The notes: generated by a model not told the origin, from the letters alone. A stretch of DNA of 64,000 nt from Escallonia rubra (GCA_033065855.1 JAVXUO010003201.1:1-64000); one strand, 5' to 3'; positions 1 to 12,442 are shown, counted from the stretch's first letter. Program-made: numbers and translations.

Positions 1-352
1 CCTGAGCCAAGCTCGGGTCTGTTTTTGAAATAAGTATATTATTAGCTTTTAAAAAATGTATTAATATGCACCACATAGACCAAAAAAAATTTAACAGTAT
101 GAACAATATCTTATTTGACTACAAAGAATAATATTAGTACCTGCATTGATCACGACTAACTTAAGAAAAATGTGAAAAGATGAATTCACTTGCATTGCTC
201 CTCACTTTCGATTATTAAATACTAGCATTGTTTTTTTTTATTAGAGTGCATGCAATAATTATGAGATATTTTTATATACATTTGTGTTTACCTGTAATTT
301 TGTTATACTATAAGTTGAAAGACAAATAATAGATAGCGACACAATGAAGCTA
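1..352. other. AT-rich flank, no gene recognised
   Basis: This stretch is AT-rich and has no reading frame I recognise. It lies downstream of the minus-strand PMD/protease pseudogene and may be its 3' region. I looked for terminal inverted repeats matching the 2850-3060 side and saw none. Confidence 0.4.
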
Positions 353-2847
353 CTAGATACTTGTGTTCTTTGAACTTTTGTTTGAAGTTGTCAAGTAGTA
401 TTTCAATTGAACCACTAAAGTGATGTACTCGCTATACATCTGTGCCAGCAGCTGTCCAGGCTCGTCCTCCCTTAGGCTATCATATATTTGAACCGTTCTG
501 AACGCTGGATGGAGAACTAATAGGAACCAGTGGTTTGCATGATGACAAGGTATCATGATAAGGTTCGCATCAGCAGCGTGACATTGATAGTTTGCGTTCA
601 TCATGCCTAACACGTTTCTACCTGGTTTCCACTTACCCCTGCCGCCCCCTCACCTCCATTCTGTGAATTCCCTCACCGTTAATTCCACAAAATGAGTGGG
701 ATACGTGTTAAGCTTCAAATATTCAGAACGGTTAAAATGTTGCTCTCTAATCCGGAGCAGATCTATGTAAGCGTTCATGACAAAATTTGAAATATCTGTC
801 TCCGGCGCCAACGTTCTGATATCCTCATGACCTAGGAATGTCACAAGAGGAAAGTCTGTTGAATTGATAGACTCATGCCCGAAGTAGTGCCGGTCGATCC
901 AACCCATCTTGTCCGACCTCAATGGCTTCGTCGCTTGTCCTTTGTCCGACCGGATGCTTGGGCGCGAGGCCTGGATTCCTACTTGGGGAACCTGACTCTG
1001 GCACTGAGAGTCATATGCGTCAGGAGGCAATCGACTATACGGCTCCTAGAATTCATAGCTATTCCATGAAGACGCGTCGGGAGGCAAGCAACTAGACGGC
1101 TCCCACACCTGACTCTGGGGCTGAGAGTCGTACGCGTCAGGAGGCAAGTGACTAGACAACTCCCCTTGGTAACCCCGGTACGCAAGACTAAAGTTTTGAA
1201 CTTCAGTTTTGTACCTCTCAATGGACCTCTTGAGATTGTCAGGAGCCTGCGCGACAAACCAGTCAAACGGCTCCAGCTGCTTGAACACCTCAGTGCCCTG
1301 GTCAACCTAAAAAACATGCATAGAAAATATGGCTAATCGTTTCAGGCATGGTCGATAAGGTGCGCAAATAAATTATCAAACAACACTAGCATGACTTACA
1401 ATGGCCAATGCCCAGAACTGGTCATAGACTTCACGTGGCGCATACGATGTCTTCTTCACCTGGGAAGGGCGATTCACCCTCGTGCGCGTCACCCTGAGAA
1501 ACCACTGTAAGTATTCCTCAATACTAATGCCGTCGTGCTTCAGCGATACAAGGCTATCATACGTTTCCTGCCAGGTATTCCACTGTTGCACCTCGTCACC
1601 CAACAAAATCAAGGCATCAGCCACCTCGAAGTTCGACCCTCGACCACCCCTGTATGGTCGCATGTCTACAGTGGGTTTTGGTATCCCTTGTGGATAGCCA
1701 ACTTGCCTCATAGCTCGATCGGGCATCTGAAACTCACATTCTTTGAAGTGAATGAGCGGCACCCGAACCAAACCTGCCAGCACGTACGACACCGGAAGTT
1801 GCCAACACCACTCATCCAACAGATGCATCACCTTGCCATATGGCTGCCACGTCACCTGGGATGCATCCAGTATCTCTAGTTCCCCCGATAAAACTTTAGA
1901 TGGTGGTGAGGGTCTACCCGTCTCCTCCTCCGGTTGGTCGTAGGCCCCCAGGCCCACACCCTAGGCCACGTCTCATCGGAATCTACCAACGGTTGTGGAC
2001 GACCCGTGGGTAGCCTCTCGTAAGACCAAACCTGTGAATGCAAACATTATATGGAATTAGTAATTAATCCCGAATATATTGACTAAGGATCCTACCAAGA
2101 AAATAAATGCTCATACCTGTAATAGAGTCAGGCAGGCGGCAATGGACTTGGCACCATTTCTCGTAGCCTTATGCCGTGCTCGATATAGTTGCGCAAGCAC
2201 AGCTGAACACCACGAATACAAGTATACCTCATCAAGGTCCTCCAAGAACACCATATACTTCGGGTGCACAGTGTTTTTCGAATGCGTCGAAAGTAATATA
2301 GCTCNTATAGTATACAGAATGAATGCCTTCGTATACGTCACGAAATCATGAGGAGTGTATTCATCCGGTAGCAAGCCGTACTGCTCTCTTAGCCATTTAA
2401 GCTTGACGCCGTTTGTTGTAAGAGCTGCCTTGGAATTCCCAGAAAATACTGCCTAGCCATATTCGCTATGGATGCAGACGGCACGTTCAGAGTAACGGGT
2501 CTGCCGTGACATGGGATTCCAAGTATATATCCGACGTCCTCTAACGTAACAGTCATTTCACCAAACCGGAAGTGAAATGAGTTCGTCTCGCTCCTCCATC
2601 GTTCAACTAGAGCGGATATAAGGCAATCGTCGTGTCGAGACCATTTCCCGCAATCGGTGAACATGGTTAAATTTTGACGGTGTAATAGCTGTATTTGTTC
2701 CTCGTTTAGTACCCACTCTTCAAGGTGACTTGTGCTCTGAATTGTTTCCAAAACACCCCTATCGACACCGTCAAATACGTACCTCGCGACGTGGTCATCG
2801 TCATCGTATAGGATTGATGTATCATGAGGTCCAGGGCTGACATTCAT
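353..2847 (-). pseudogene. Plant mobile domain + Ulp1-like (C48) protease gene, decayed
   Basis: This minus-strand gene begins near 2847 and runs to about 353. The first segment (2847-2389) reads as the N-terminal part of a plant mobile domain (PF10536 type), with GRPVTLN and a GYILGIPCHGRP loop. Segments 2374-2111 and 1957-1376 continue the domain, ending in a VPLIHFKECEFQMPDRAMRQ motif. At 1046-1290 and near 985-1030 an LPPDAYDSQ-x-QSQV peptide is repeated in a low-complexity linker. The last segments (1030-650 and 613-353) look like a C48 cysteine protease: NHW supplies the His and YDSL the Asp position. Plausible introns lie at about 2116-2033 (ends gtatga/cacag) and 1398-1307 (gtaagt/tttag). 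Frame breaks occur near 2440 and 1950, so I call it broken. PMD-Ulp1 fusions are typical of transposon-borne genes (MULE or Ty3/gypsy). I found no element ends, so the host class is unknown. Confidence 0.75.
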
Positions 2848-3060
2848 ACCTCTAAGAACAAAATATAATTATAAACCAACTTAGCGTCCATAATATTTAC
2901 ATTCCAAAACTATAACTGGATCTTTAACCTAGCTTACCAACACATTAGCAATAGTCATTATTTCAATGTATTAAAACAAATCCTCACTTCCCACCACTCC
3001 GAACGCTTAATTACGCTAGTTCCCACTGAATTTAGCGCCAACGTGGTTATATAGCAATAT
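2848..3060. other. Short AT-rich spacer upstream of the PMD gene
   Basis: This spacer would hold the promoter and leader of the minus-strand PMD gene. I see no clear TATA box, terminal repeat or other feature. Confidence 0.3.
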
Positions 3061-3068
3061 ACCCCCCA

Positions 3069-3745
3069 ATGGCCCCTACACCCCCAACACCTCAAAACCG
3101 CTTTAAAGTCAAGTTTTTAAATGTATTACGTCAATTATATACCAAATATATCAGGAAAAATTTTAAAGGGGGAAAGTTACCAAAACACCCGCTACTTATG
3201 CAAAATACCCCCTGGCAGTCATCGCCGGTGCGTCACAAGGTTCAGAACATCCGGAACAAAATAAGTTTTCGGGTGTCTCACACCCTTTCCTGAACTAAAA
3301 GTTATTTTAAGGTATGAATTTTAAGCTGGATCCTTCCTAGCAAAATAGCCCCCGATGAGCGGCAAATTACCGAAATGCCCCTGGGGGTTCACTATCACCC
3401 CAACGCCCCCGAACCAGCTTCAAAACAACATTTCAGGTGGTTTACTTACATTTCTGGACTAAAAAGTCGTTTGGAAAACTTGGCGCGGGAAAATTACCAA
3501 AACACCCCTCGCGGGGTGGCAAATCACCAAAATGCCCCTGGCATCAGGAAAAATCTCAAAAGTGCCTTAAAATGCTATTTTACGCTTCCTGAGTTCATTC
3601 TTGATCTAAAAAGTATTTTACGGATCTTTCGCGCAAAAATCGCGAACCGGTGTCCGGATCGAGCGCTTAAAGGCCCGTTCGGCCAAAAAAATAGCTAACG
3701 GCTTCGGAATGGCCCGAATTCCTGGGGAATGGAACTTCCCAACAT
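3069..3745 (+). repeat. Ty3/gypsy LTR fragment
   Basis: This non-coding stretch repeatedly reads 'aaattaccaaaatgcccctgg' or close variants. It aligns by eye with 56690-57110 inside the long LTR at 55266-58382, in the same orientation. Shared landmarks are 'ttaaaatgctatttta', 'gaaccggtg', 'gaccgagc/gatcgagc' and 'cggaatggc'. It is an older, diverged partial copy of that LTR family. No TG or CA end is preserved. Small open frames here are by-products of low stop density. Confidence 0.6.
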
Positions 3746-3804
3746 CCTAAAACGATGAACCACAACTTCTTGTTGCGGTTTGGGGAGGGTGGGGCCCGGA
3801 GTGA

Positions 3805-4022
3805 AAAGACAATAAAGAAAAAAGGAAAGAAGAAAGAAAGAAAAAAAAAGGGAAAGAAGAAAGAAAGAAAAAAAAGGGAAAGAAGAAAGAGAGAAAAAAA
3901 AAGGAAATAAGTGAGAAAGAAAAAGGAAAGAAAGAAAAATCTTACGAAGAAAGAAAGAAAAAAAAAGGGAAAGAAGAAGGGCAACCACCTTTTTTGACTT
4001 TGGGGGGGGGGGGGGGGGGGGG
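3805..4022. repeat. Polypurine low-complexity tract ending in a G-run
   Basis: About 170 bp of GAAA/GGAAAG repeats on the plus strand (3805-3985) is followed, after a short spacer, by an uninterrupted run of about 20 G at 4003-4022. The complementary strand gives a phenylalanine/serine-rich frame that is not a real protein. Such tracts can form triplex or G-rich structures and are prone to assembly error. Confidence 0.85.
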
Positions 4023-4029
4023 AGAAGCC

Positions 4030-4342
4030 ACAATTGTGGACTTTTTGGGTAGAGGAACAATCGCAAGTGTTTGTTGCGATTGGATTTAGGCCAATCGCAA
4101 GTCTTTTGGGCGATTGCTGGGCGTTTGGGCGATTGGTTGGCATCATGCCAATTGATGCCAATCGCAACAAAGAGTTGCGATTGGGCTTGGCCAATCGCAC
4201 CTCTTTGTTGCGATTGGTATGATTGCGGTTGGCCAAATGTTTCCAATTTACTCAATCACTCCTCTTTGTTGCGATTCGGTGGGAAAATAAATTTTTCCCA
4301 CCGGTCGATGGGGATCGCCCCCCTATATATATATATATATTG
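4030..4342. repeat. Palindromic minisatellite (TTGCGATTGG / CCAATCGCAA) and TA microsatellite
   Basis: The core 'ttgcgattgg' and its reverse complement 'ccaatcgcaa' alternate many times between 4050 and 4280, for example flanking 'caaagag' near 4165-4180. Each pair could fold into a short hairpin. A short (TA)n run follows at about 4324-4340. The tract lies just outside the 3' end of the hAT transposase gene and might be subterminal sequence of that element, though no recognisable hAT end is present on this side. Confidence 0.7.
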
Positions 4343-4396
4343 TGAAATAAATTATTCTAAAAACTTGGGAAATGGAAAATAAAAAGAAATTACCTA

Positions 4397-6670
4397 ATCA
4401 TCCGCAAGTATTTTAACGTCCGAGTCACTGCTCTTTCTATCATCAATCGATTTATCTTGCTCGTGATATTTCACGTCAAGATAATCCTTCCAACATACAC
4501 ATAGCTCGAGCGACTCGGGGTTAAGCCGACTCCTCCTGTCATCCAAAACCCTCCCGCTCGCTGAAAATGCTGACTCTGAAGCAACCGTGGAGGCTTGCAC
4601 CGGCAGTACATCCCGTGCAATTTGGGCTAAAGTTCTATACATGTTTTGATTTTGTTTCAAAAAACCTAACAAATTAAAATCAACATGTTCTTGCATCGAT
4701 AAATTAGCATAATGATTAGAATTGGAATATAAACCAATCTCATTAAAAGAGGAAAAAGTAGACGAACCGGCCGTATTAGAAGTACCTTCACCTGGTAGTT
4801 GTCTTGCTACTAGATGTTCGAGGCCCTTAAGGTATGGCGCATAATACATCTCACCAGTCGATGATGAAACCCGCCCACGCACGTCAGCGGAACTATTATA
4901 GAGGTTGAACAGATCCTCAAATTTCTTGCTCACTTTCGTTGTGAGTGTAGTTGTGTCTTCTTGTGTGTAGTTCATTAGTCTTTCAATCTCTTGTATCGAC
5001 ACATTCACGCCATGCAACTTTGACCTAGGATCTAAACAAGTAGCCATAACAAAAATAACAGGCAATTTCTTCCAATATTTATTAAATTTTTTATCCATCT
5101 CTTCTACTATTTGTTGAAAGGGTCCTATATATCTCCATTTTGTTAACATTGTAGCCATCTTGAGGATTTCTATTATAGCGATAGGGGAAGTGGGATAGTA
5201 CGTACCAGATAATAAATTGATAGATGTGTAAAATACCTCAAAAAATTCAGATAGTTATGTAGCCATCTGCCATTCTGCCTGACTTGGCAAGCCGGCTGGG
5301 AACGAGGTTAGTAGATAATGCGTATAAACTTCTTTGTATGCCAGAACATGTAAAAGCATATGGTATGTAGAGTTCCACCTGTGGGCCACATCTGTAAGTG
5401 GTCTCCTGCGAGGCATATTGTAATGAACACACAACGTTTTAAAGTGTTGTGTTCTCAGACCTGAACTATTAACATACGCTGTCATACCCCACTTTTTGAG
5501 AAGAATATCTCCTGCAGCAGCTAAACCATCTTGAACAATTAAATTAATAATGTGACAAACACAGCGAACATGAAATAATTCACCATTAAGTACAGGTTGA
5601 AGCGTGTCCTTTAAAGCTGCAACAACAGCTTTATTATTAGAAGCATTATCAAAACTAACACTCATAATCTTATTCTTTATTTTAAATGTGGTACATGCAT
5701 TAATTATAATACTAGCTACATTATTTGCATCATGCGGAAAAGGAAATAGTTCGAATGCGATGATTCTTTTGTTCATAACCCAATCAACATCAATCCAATG
5801 GGCCGTCACACAAGCATAACTAACAAAAGTAAACGGAGATTGCCAAATAGCAGAAGTAAGACTAACTCTACCGTCAAGCGTGTTTTAGCAGCATAATACT
5901 GCCGGAGTGCATCAGATCTAGTGGTGTTTCGTGTAACCTTTTTGTACAAAGGTTGCACGTAGGTGTTCATATATCTGGAGTGCTTAGGATTATCGGCAAA
6001 ACTAAAGGCTTGTTCAGCATGAATAACAAATTCAGCGAGACCGTCTCTTTGTTCTCGCTGATTATAAACAAATAACTTATCGTCAAAGGATAACTGCGTT
6101 TGGCTAGGTTCGACGTGGCCGCTTCGAGGTGCACACATAAGGTAATGCCTGTTAAGATGTCAATTACCAGAACCAGTGGTAAATAATTTAGTACAGTACT
6201 TACATCGAGCTTTTCGGGCGCCGTCCACCGTAATTTCATCAAAATGATTCCAACACTTAGCTTTCTTTTTTCACCTTGTGGACTTCTGGCTGACTACTGG
6301 AAGTATTGCTCGGCCCTTCTCCATCACGACTGCCCATCGGGTTAACATTATGCCACGGAGTAGTAGCTTCGCCAACCGAGCTGCGTCCTTGACTATAATG
6401 CGGGGGGTCTTGTGAAGGCGTGTATTCAAAATCTGGAATATTTTGATTGAACTCCCAATTGGCTTGGGTATCTATCATACAACCTGTACTCATTCGTCCA
6501 GGAACGAATGGTTGTGGTGGTGCTTGGATTGGTGTTTGTGATGACCGTGGCGGTGGAGCTTGTGCTGGTGGTGGTGTTTGTGATGATGATGATGATATTT
6601 TTCGTGATGGTGATCCACGCCGGAATTTCTTGAGTATTCCAGACGGATTTGATGCTAAACTGTTTTGCTA
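4397..6670 (-). pseudogene. hAT-family transposase, broken
   Basis: This is a minus-strand transposase of the Ac/hAT superfamily. From the N-terminus it has a low-complexity Ser/Pro-rich leader (about 6670-6257). Next comes a BED zinc finger near 6240-6140, with CKYC and the H-x3-H pair of HLNRH. The RNase H-like core spans 5880-5255, with SFDNASNN and the CHIINLIVQDGL stretch. The C-terminal hAT dimerisation domain lies at 5160-4394, with VASESAFSASGRVLDDRRS and L-x-P-x-S. I see three disabling changes: a TGA between the Cys and His pairs of the BED finger, a frameshift near 5877 and a TAA near 5252. Otherwise the domain order and length fit an autonomous element. It is adjacent to a hAT-type terminus at 7716. 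Confidence 0.85.
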
Positions 6671-6671
6671 G

Positions 6672-7716
6672 ATTGGAAAATAAAAATTGTAATATTAAAC
6701 TAAATGCAGGAATAAGAGCAGTAATTACTAATTAGAAATAACAATTAAAAAGAATTAAAGAGTAACTAACGAATAAGAGTAATTAGTAACTCAAAATCGG
6801 AGAAACTTAGTAATTAAAAAGAATTTGGTAATAGTAATTAATAGATAAGAATGCGCTAATTACTAATTACTAAACAAAAGAACTAGAGAGTAACAAATTA
6901 ATGAAGTATGTAGGTTAGTAATTAGAATATAGGAAAATTAGTAATTAGTAAACGAGAGTAGTAATTTGCAAGAGTACAAATTAGTGAGTAAGAATGAGCG
7001 AGAGTAGTAGTTGGAGAGTAAAATAGTAGCAAAACTTTTTAGAAATGTAGAATGTTGAGATAAGAGGGAGTAAGAAGATTTGTGTGAAAAATTAGAAAGA
7101 AAGGGTATGAATTTATAGATTTTTGAAAGTTCACAAAATACTAAAATGCCCCTTAAAACTATCTGTTTATAGTTGTTGTGGAGGGTAAGAGTGTAAAAAA
7201 ATTTTAAAGAGTTGAAAAAATTAATTAGTTGGCCAAAAATACCCACCAAACTAGCCGTTATATTGTTGTTGGGGGGGGGTAAAGTGGAATTTAGGGAAAT
7301 AATGGGGAATATGGCCGTTGGGGGAGGGGGGGGGGGAAAGGGGGGAAAATCTGATTTGAAATTGATGAAGCCAGCAAGATAAGGGCCTAAAATGGGCCAG
7401 ATTTAGGGCCGAAAAAGGGCCTAAAAATCGGGCCAGATTTAGGGCCGAAAAGGGGCTGAATTCCGGGCCAAAATCAGGCCAAACCCGGGCCAGCCCTAAA
7501 AAACGGGCCGGTTTCGGGCCAGCCCGTTTTTTAGGGCCTGACCCGGGCTTTTTAGGGCCGGGCCGGTCCTGAATAATTTTTTGGGATTATGTGGCCTGGT
7601 CTAGAGCCCTAAAGAAGTGGGCCGTCACTGTTCACGTGAAGGGTCGGGCCAGCCCGGGCCAAAAACGGGCCGGGTCGGGCCAGCCCGCGGGCCGCCCGGC
7701 CCTTTTGACACCTCTA
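6672..7716 (-). mobile_element. hAT 5' region, GGGCC-rich subterminal repeats and terminus
   Basis: Downstream on the plus strand, and so upstream of the minus-strand transposase, lies an AT-rich leader with repeated 'taattagtaattag' words (6680-6960). It is followed by a dense field of GGGCC/GGCCC words at 7380-7710. The block ends at 7716 with the complement of 'tagaggtgtcaa', a typical hAT terminal inverted repeat start. The next 8 bp (gtcaatat) would be the target duplication, but the matching left terminus and duplication were not found near 4300. The element is probably truncated on that side. Confidence 0.65.
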
Positions 7717-8744
7717 GTCAATATATCATGGACCTGGAGAAAACTTGTCAAAATTAAAGACCAAATGACTCAATTTTGTACATACAAGGTGGGAAATGGG
7801 AAAGATATATGGATATGGCTTAATAGATGGGCTGATGAGGAGACATTAGTTAACAGACTTGGGCGTAGAGTAGTGTATGATGTTGGATTGGATATTAATA
7901 GCAAAGTCCGTGCTATTATTCCAGGGGACTCATGGAATTTACCAAACACCATATCAAATGAGCTGAGGTTTCTTAATCAGTTGTTGGAATCAACGCCTAG
8001 ACCTGACAAGGGACAGCCAAACAGAATAATATGGAACCTTCTACCTAGTGGGCATTTTACTATAAGATCAGCTTGGGAGGGTATTAGAAGTAAAGCACCT
8101 GCAGTCTCTTGGTGGAAACTGATCTGGTTTCCAGGAAATATTTCCAAATGTGCTATGATACTTTGGTTAATTTTTAGAGGAGGTATTAGAACAAAGAGTA
8201 AATTGAAAGCATGGAATATCATTCCAGATGATACATGTGTACTGTACGGCAAACACCCTGAGACCATTGATCATCTATTCATGCAACGCCAGTATGCACA
8301 GGAACTGTGCCAGTTGGTGCTGACTAAACTGCAGGTTCAAATTAACAGGGTTCATGGACTCAATTTCTTCATGAAGCAATCAGAACATGTCAGAACATGC
8401 AGGGGGAAGAGCTTCCTTGCCAAAATGAATAAACTAGCTGTGGCATATGGCAGAAAAGAAATTTCAGAATCTTTGAACATAAAGCTCCACTTTATAGGTA
8501 TCTCTTTATATCATCCAACCGTGGATAAAGTATAGACTCTACATTTGGGCAAACCCTCCAGCTACAAAAAGGAATAAAATTATCTGCCAAGCATGGGATA
8601 TAAGCACTCAGAAAACGCTTAGAGGAGTAGCTTAGAGAAGGGATATCTAGTCATGTATATAAACTGTATAGTTTTTGAGATGTATGACTATATATAAATA
8701 GTTTGAGCTTAAAGGCAATACAAGGAATTTTGACAAAAAAAAAA
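7717..8744 (+). pseudogene. L1-type LINE 3' end: zf-RVT domain and poly(A)
   Basis: An open plus-strand frame from about 7722 to 8535 encodes the C-terminal part of a plant L1-type ORF2, downstream of the polymerase. It has a VGNGKDIWIW motif, then the zf-RVT (PF13966) zinc-binding region with WWKLIWFPGNISKCAMILW, RGGIRTKSKLKAWNI and an HPETIDHLF motif; the expected second Cys pair is partly lost. A 3' UTR follows and ends in a run of 11 A at about 8733-8744. The reverse transcriptase part is missing because the hAT terminus abuts at 7716. The tail of this LINE (from about 8667) is also present at 29448, so it predates the segmental duplication. Confidence 0.8.
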
Positions 8745-10233
8745 AGTTTCTTGAGCAGATTGTTTTCCGAAGTGAGGGCCTTCCAATTTCGCTTCTTAGC
8801 TCTGTTTTTATCACTTTTCTTCAAGTTTATCTTGCTGGTTTTGATTAGGCTTTAATGATATTTATTTAAACTTTCATTTCCTTGACATGCATTAGGTTGT
8901 GCCTTATGCTGTTGCTTTTATGACCCGTGCATTTCGGGATTGCTCAAAATTTCAAATGTACGAGTTTATGTATAGCATGTTTCTTAAATTTTTTGGTACA
9001 TAAATGTGTGTGCTCAGCTGTGTATTCACGTTAAAGTATATGCTGCGCATGGATCTTCTCCTCTGATGAAACATGTGTATAACTTGATCACCTTAGCTTA
9101 GTCTATATTAAAGGATCATAACGAGATTTTTCTTACGCTAATAATGTAATGGCCAGGAGTAAGCTGGAATAGCATGGCTATTATGATCCCTTTAAACCCA
9201 ATACACATTTGCCTAAATGTAATATGTGCAATATATCAACGAATGAGTTTGTGTGTTCTGTAAAATAAATGTGCAAAATTGGTATATCACGCAGTAAGAG
9301 CAGATTATAAGCCTTTTAATCCAATCAACCCATGTTGATCCTATAAAATCTCCATTTACTCCCGTTAAATGGATATATTGCTTTATCATTCGCTGCTTAT
9401 GTACTTTAGAAGTTTATTTGGTTATCGTAACATAGTAGACCATAACAACCTCTGAAGTACTAATCCTTTTTATTTATACATGATTTTTGTACTTTACAGT
9501 GTGTGATTTATTTTGTTTATTTTAAAGTATTTATAAGGTGTTATACATGATTCTTCATATTATACTTTTTCGAAACTTTATTTTGCTATTTGAACGTGAT
9601 TTTAAGATGCTAACGGTCAAAGTTAAGGCCCTAACATGTATATATCCAAAATAGTTAGAGTTTTAGAATTGATTTTTCCAGTTCAATAAGGTTTACAAAA
9701 ATTGGACAAATTACCTAAGATTTTTTTTATAACAAATCATAGTAAGTAATAATAAGTAAAAGGGAAAAAGAAAAGAACACTAAAACAAATAGGATGATGT
9801 TTTGCATAACTAAAAGAGGTAAAAATATATATATATATGCTAAGAAAATGTTAATCAAAGAGGTGGATTTTTTTTTTTTTAGTTTCACAAGATTTACAAA
9901 AGTTGGGCCAATAATTCCTACAAATTTTTTAATCATAAATTCATACTTAAGAATTGGTAAGTAGGGGATGATTTTTTTTTTATTTACATTTTTGAGATTT
10001 TATATTGTTATTTTAAAGTACTTTTGAAATTTTAAAGATCAAAATTAAGGCCTAATGTATAATTATATTGATTAGGTAAAGTTTTAGAAGGTATATGATT
10101 AGTTTCTTATTTTTATAAAGTTCAACTTTGAGTAAGGCGGGGGATGTGCAACCGCTTAGTGCCTTAGTCGATGACTGCCTGGTAAGATCTTAACTATTGC
10201 ATGCATTGTGGGCTTCATGACTTACACGCGTTC
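8667..10233. repeat. Segmental duplication, copy A, block 1
   Basis: This block matches 29448-31124 in the same orientation, starting inside the LINE tail ('aactgtatagtttttgaga'). It contains no gene I recognise. Copy B has about 65 bp near 29600-29665 that copy A lacks. The block ends at 10233, where a LINE poly(T) run begins. The uninterrupted sequence continues in copy B through 31124. Confidence 0.85.
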
Positions 10234-10244
10234 TTTTTTTTTTT

Positions 10245-11158
10245 GTTCGTAAAAGGTCTTTTTATTCCATTAAGTGCAAAAACATACCTCTCCACTATTA
10301 TGTACAATTCACTCAGGGTATTAGATCTTCACTATCTACATTTGAGTTCTCATCTCACTAGTTTACTGAAGCATTCTTCTTAAGCATTATTTTTTCGTCA
10401 AGCCCCCATTATGTGCATATTGGCTGGTTTCCAGCTTTGGACTCTGTATCTGGTCCATTCCTTAATCACATGCATACACCCTTGCACATTAGATCTTTTA
10501 TTCTAAAAAATTCCGGCATTTCTTTCTTGCCATATGGCATAGATTGTTGTTGCCACTACTAGTTTGCCCAGCCTAGCTCTGAGGTTTTTCCTCTAAAAAT
10601 GTGAGCATTATAGTTACTAAATTGCAGCCATGTTTGCAATCTGAGATCTACTTGCATCTCTCCAAAAACTATGTTCCACAGCTCCACTGCATAGGGGCAG
10701 TTTGTAAACAAGTGATTCTCATTTTCTGGATGATTCATACATAACACAAATGAGTCATCTTGAACAACATTCCATGCTTTCAGTTTGCTTTTTGTCATGA
10801 GTCCACCTTTGCATAAGATCCATATCATCACTGAGCATTTAGGAATGCTTCCTGTAAACTATATGAGTTTCCATATAGGATCGTTGTCCCCATGAGTTCT
10901 TATTTTTTCGCAGGTTGATTTGATGGTAAATTGCCTGTCATTGTTCAGACTCCATTGTATTTGATCAGGTGACTTTATATTTGGTCTTTGAAAATTAGAT
11001 AGCAATGAATTGATTTCCCTTAGCTCCCTTGATCTTGGCAATAGCATATGCCAGTCCCTTCTTTGTATAATGTCACATACTTTTGCATCATTCTATAATC
11101 CAGAATCATAAATGGCCCTATGTCCAAATTGCTCCATCAATGGTTTCTCAGTTAACCA
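10245..11158 (-). pseudogene. LINE ORF2 C-terminus (zf-RVT) and 3' UTR
   Basis: The C-terminal zf-RVT domain is read on the minus strand from 11047 to 10559. Markers are IQWSLNNDRQFTIKS, WKLI, GGLMTKSKLKAWNVV and CMNHPENENHLFTNCPYA with its zinc-binding pattern. An in-frame TAG lies at about 10862, just after WKLI. About 300 bp of 3' UTR separates the coding part from the poly(A) tail. Confidence 0.8.
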
Positions 11159-11400
11159 TTTATCCTTGGGTTAATTACAAAACTGTCCCCTGAGGTTTAC
11201 ACGTTTTTGCACTTTGCCCCCCGTGTTTACAACTTTTGCAATATTGTCCCTCGAGGTTGACAAAACTGTTGCAAATAGCTCCAAATTTGGACGTCCGTTC
11301 AATTTTGGACGTTAAGTGATCATGTACGGTGCACATGCCATTTTGGCATGGGCAAATTTGTAATTTCCCTACCTATCTTCCCACTGTGTTCATCTCTCTC

Positions 11401-11906
11401 TTTTCATTCTGGCCGTGTCATCTTATGGCAAGGATTTCGCAATGATCTCAAAATCTGTTAGAACAAGGTCCAGGGATCAGTGTAAGGTCTTTTTTAGCAA
11501 AGCTCGCAAGTGCCTTGGCTTGGACATAATGCGTCCTAGGCACGAGAATGGAGGAACACCCACGAGTGATGATGCAAATGAAGGTGGGACTGATGAGGAT
11601 GCTTGTATCGTGGAGGCCGACTCTGTTGTTTGCAGTGACAATTCTGCCTCTAAGATGGACGAGGACCTCCTATTGTCTGATTTCAAAATAAAGCATGATG
11701 AATCTGATTCTGTACGAACCCTGAATTCGTATCCTGATTTGAATCAATCAAAGGAGAACATTGGGGCACTAGAAGTGGACTGTAAAGGCACCCCAAAAGA
11801 CACCAGAATGGAATTTAAACAAGATGATATACATACAAAAGACTTGATATCAACACCCCTGTTCCTTAAACCTACGTGGATTCAGCTCAAAATCCAATCA
11901 ATTTAA
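11401..11906 (+). pseudogene. PWR: Captured fragment of a POWERDRESS-like SANT co-repressor
   Basis: This plus-strand frame begins just inside the left TIR. It encodes the second half of a SANT/Myb domain (AVSSYGKDFAMIS, VRTRSRDQCKVFFSKARKC, LGLD) followed by an acidic, Ser-rich stretch ending at 11906. The pattern matches the SANT2 region of plant POWERDRESS/NCoR-like proteins, which partner histone deacetylase HDA9 in histone deacetylation; that is family knowledge. The rest of that ~1,500-residue-class protein is absent and there is no obvious native start codon. It could be transcribed as a chimeric RNA but cannot encode the full protein. Recognition is by eye. Confidence 0.7.
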
Positions 11907-12363
11907 GCCACATAACAATAAACCCACATAGTAAACTCTAGATATTACACATAAACCACTACCCACCAACCAGAATGACAAGCTTTGATGATTGAAAGTG
12001 AGAATTTCAGAAAACTGAAGGAAACCCAATTCAAGATAATGAAAACCCAGGTGAACAGAGAGAGAGAGATTAACACAAAATGAATGGGACCAAGAAAGAT
12101 TTCCTGGTGAATCAGATGCGGGTTGCGGGCACTTCTTGAAGTAGCAATATTGAGTGCCAGGTAGCTTGGATTAAACTCCCGCCTGGGGCTCATTTAACTT
12201 TGCTCTACAATCTTGAATCACAATGAAACAATGAGGCATACCCATTTCTTGTCTTTAAATTGGAGATAAAGGCGTCGTCCAACATGGGTTGCGGATTACA
12301 TTGTAGACAACTTATGAACGACCAGGCCTTCTGTTCTTCCTGGGTGTTGGCACTCAGCATGAG

Positions 12364-12442
<79 letters not shown>

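Noticed and set aside
3667-4255. Long minus-strand frames rich in Phe/Ser/Pro
   Set aside because: They are translations of the GAAA/GGAAAG tract and G-run; no domain and composition explained by low complexity.
7591-7720. N-terminal extension of the LINE frame into GGGCC-rich sequence
   Set aside because: It crosses the hAT terminus at 7716; the LINE part starts only after it.
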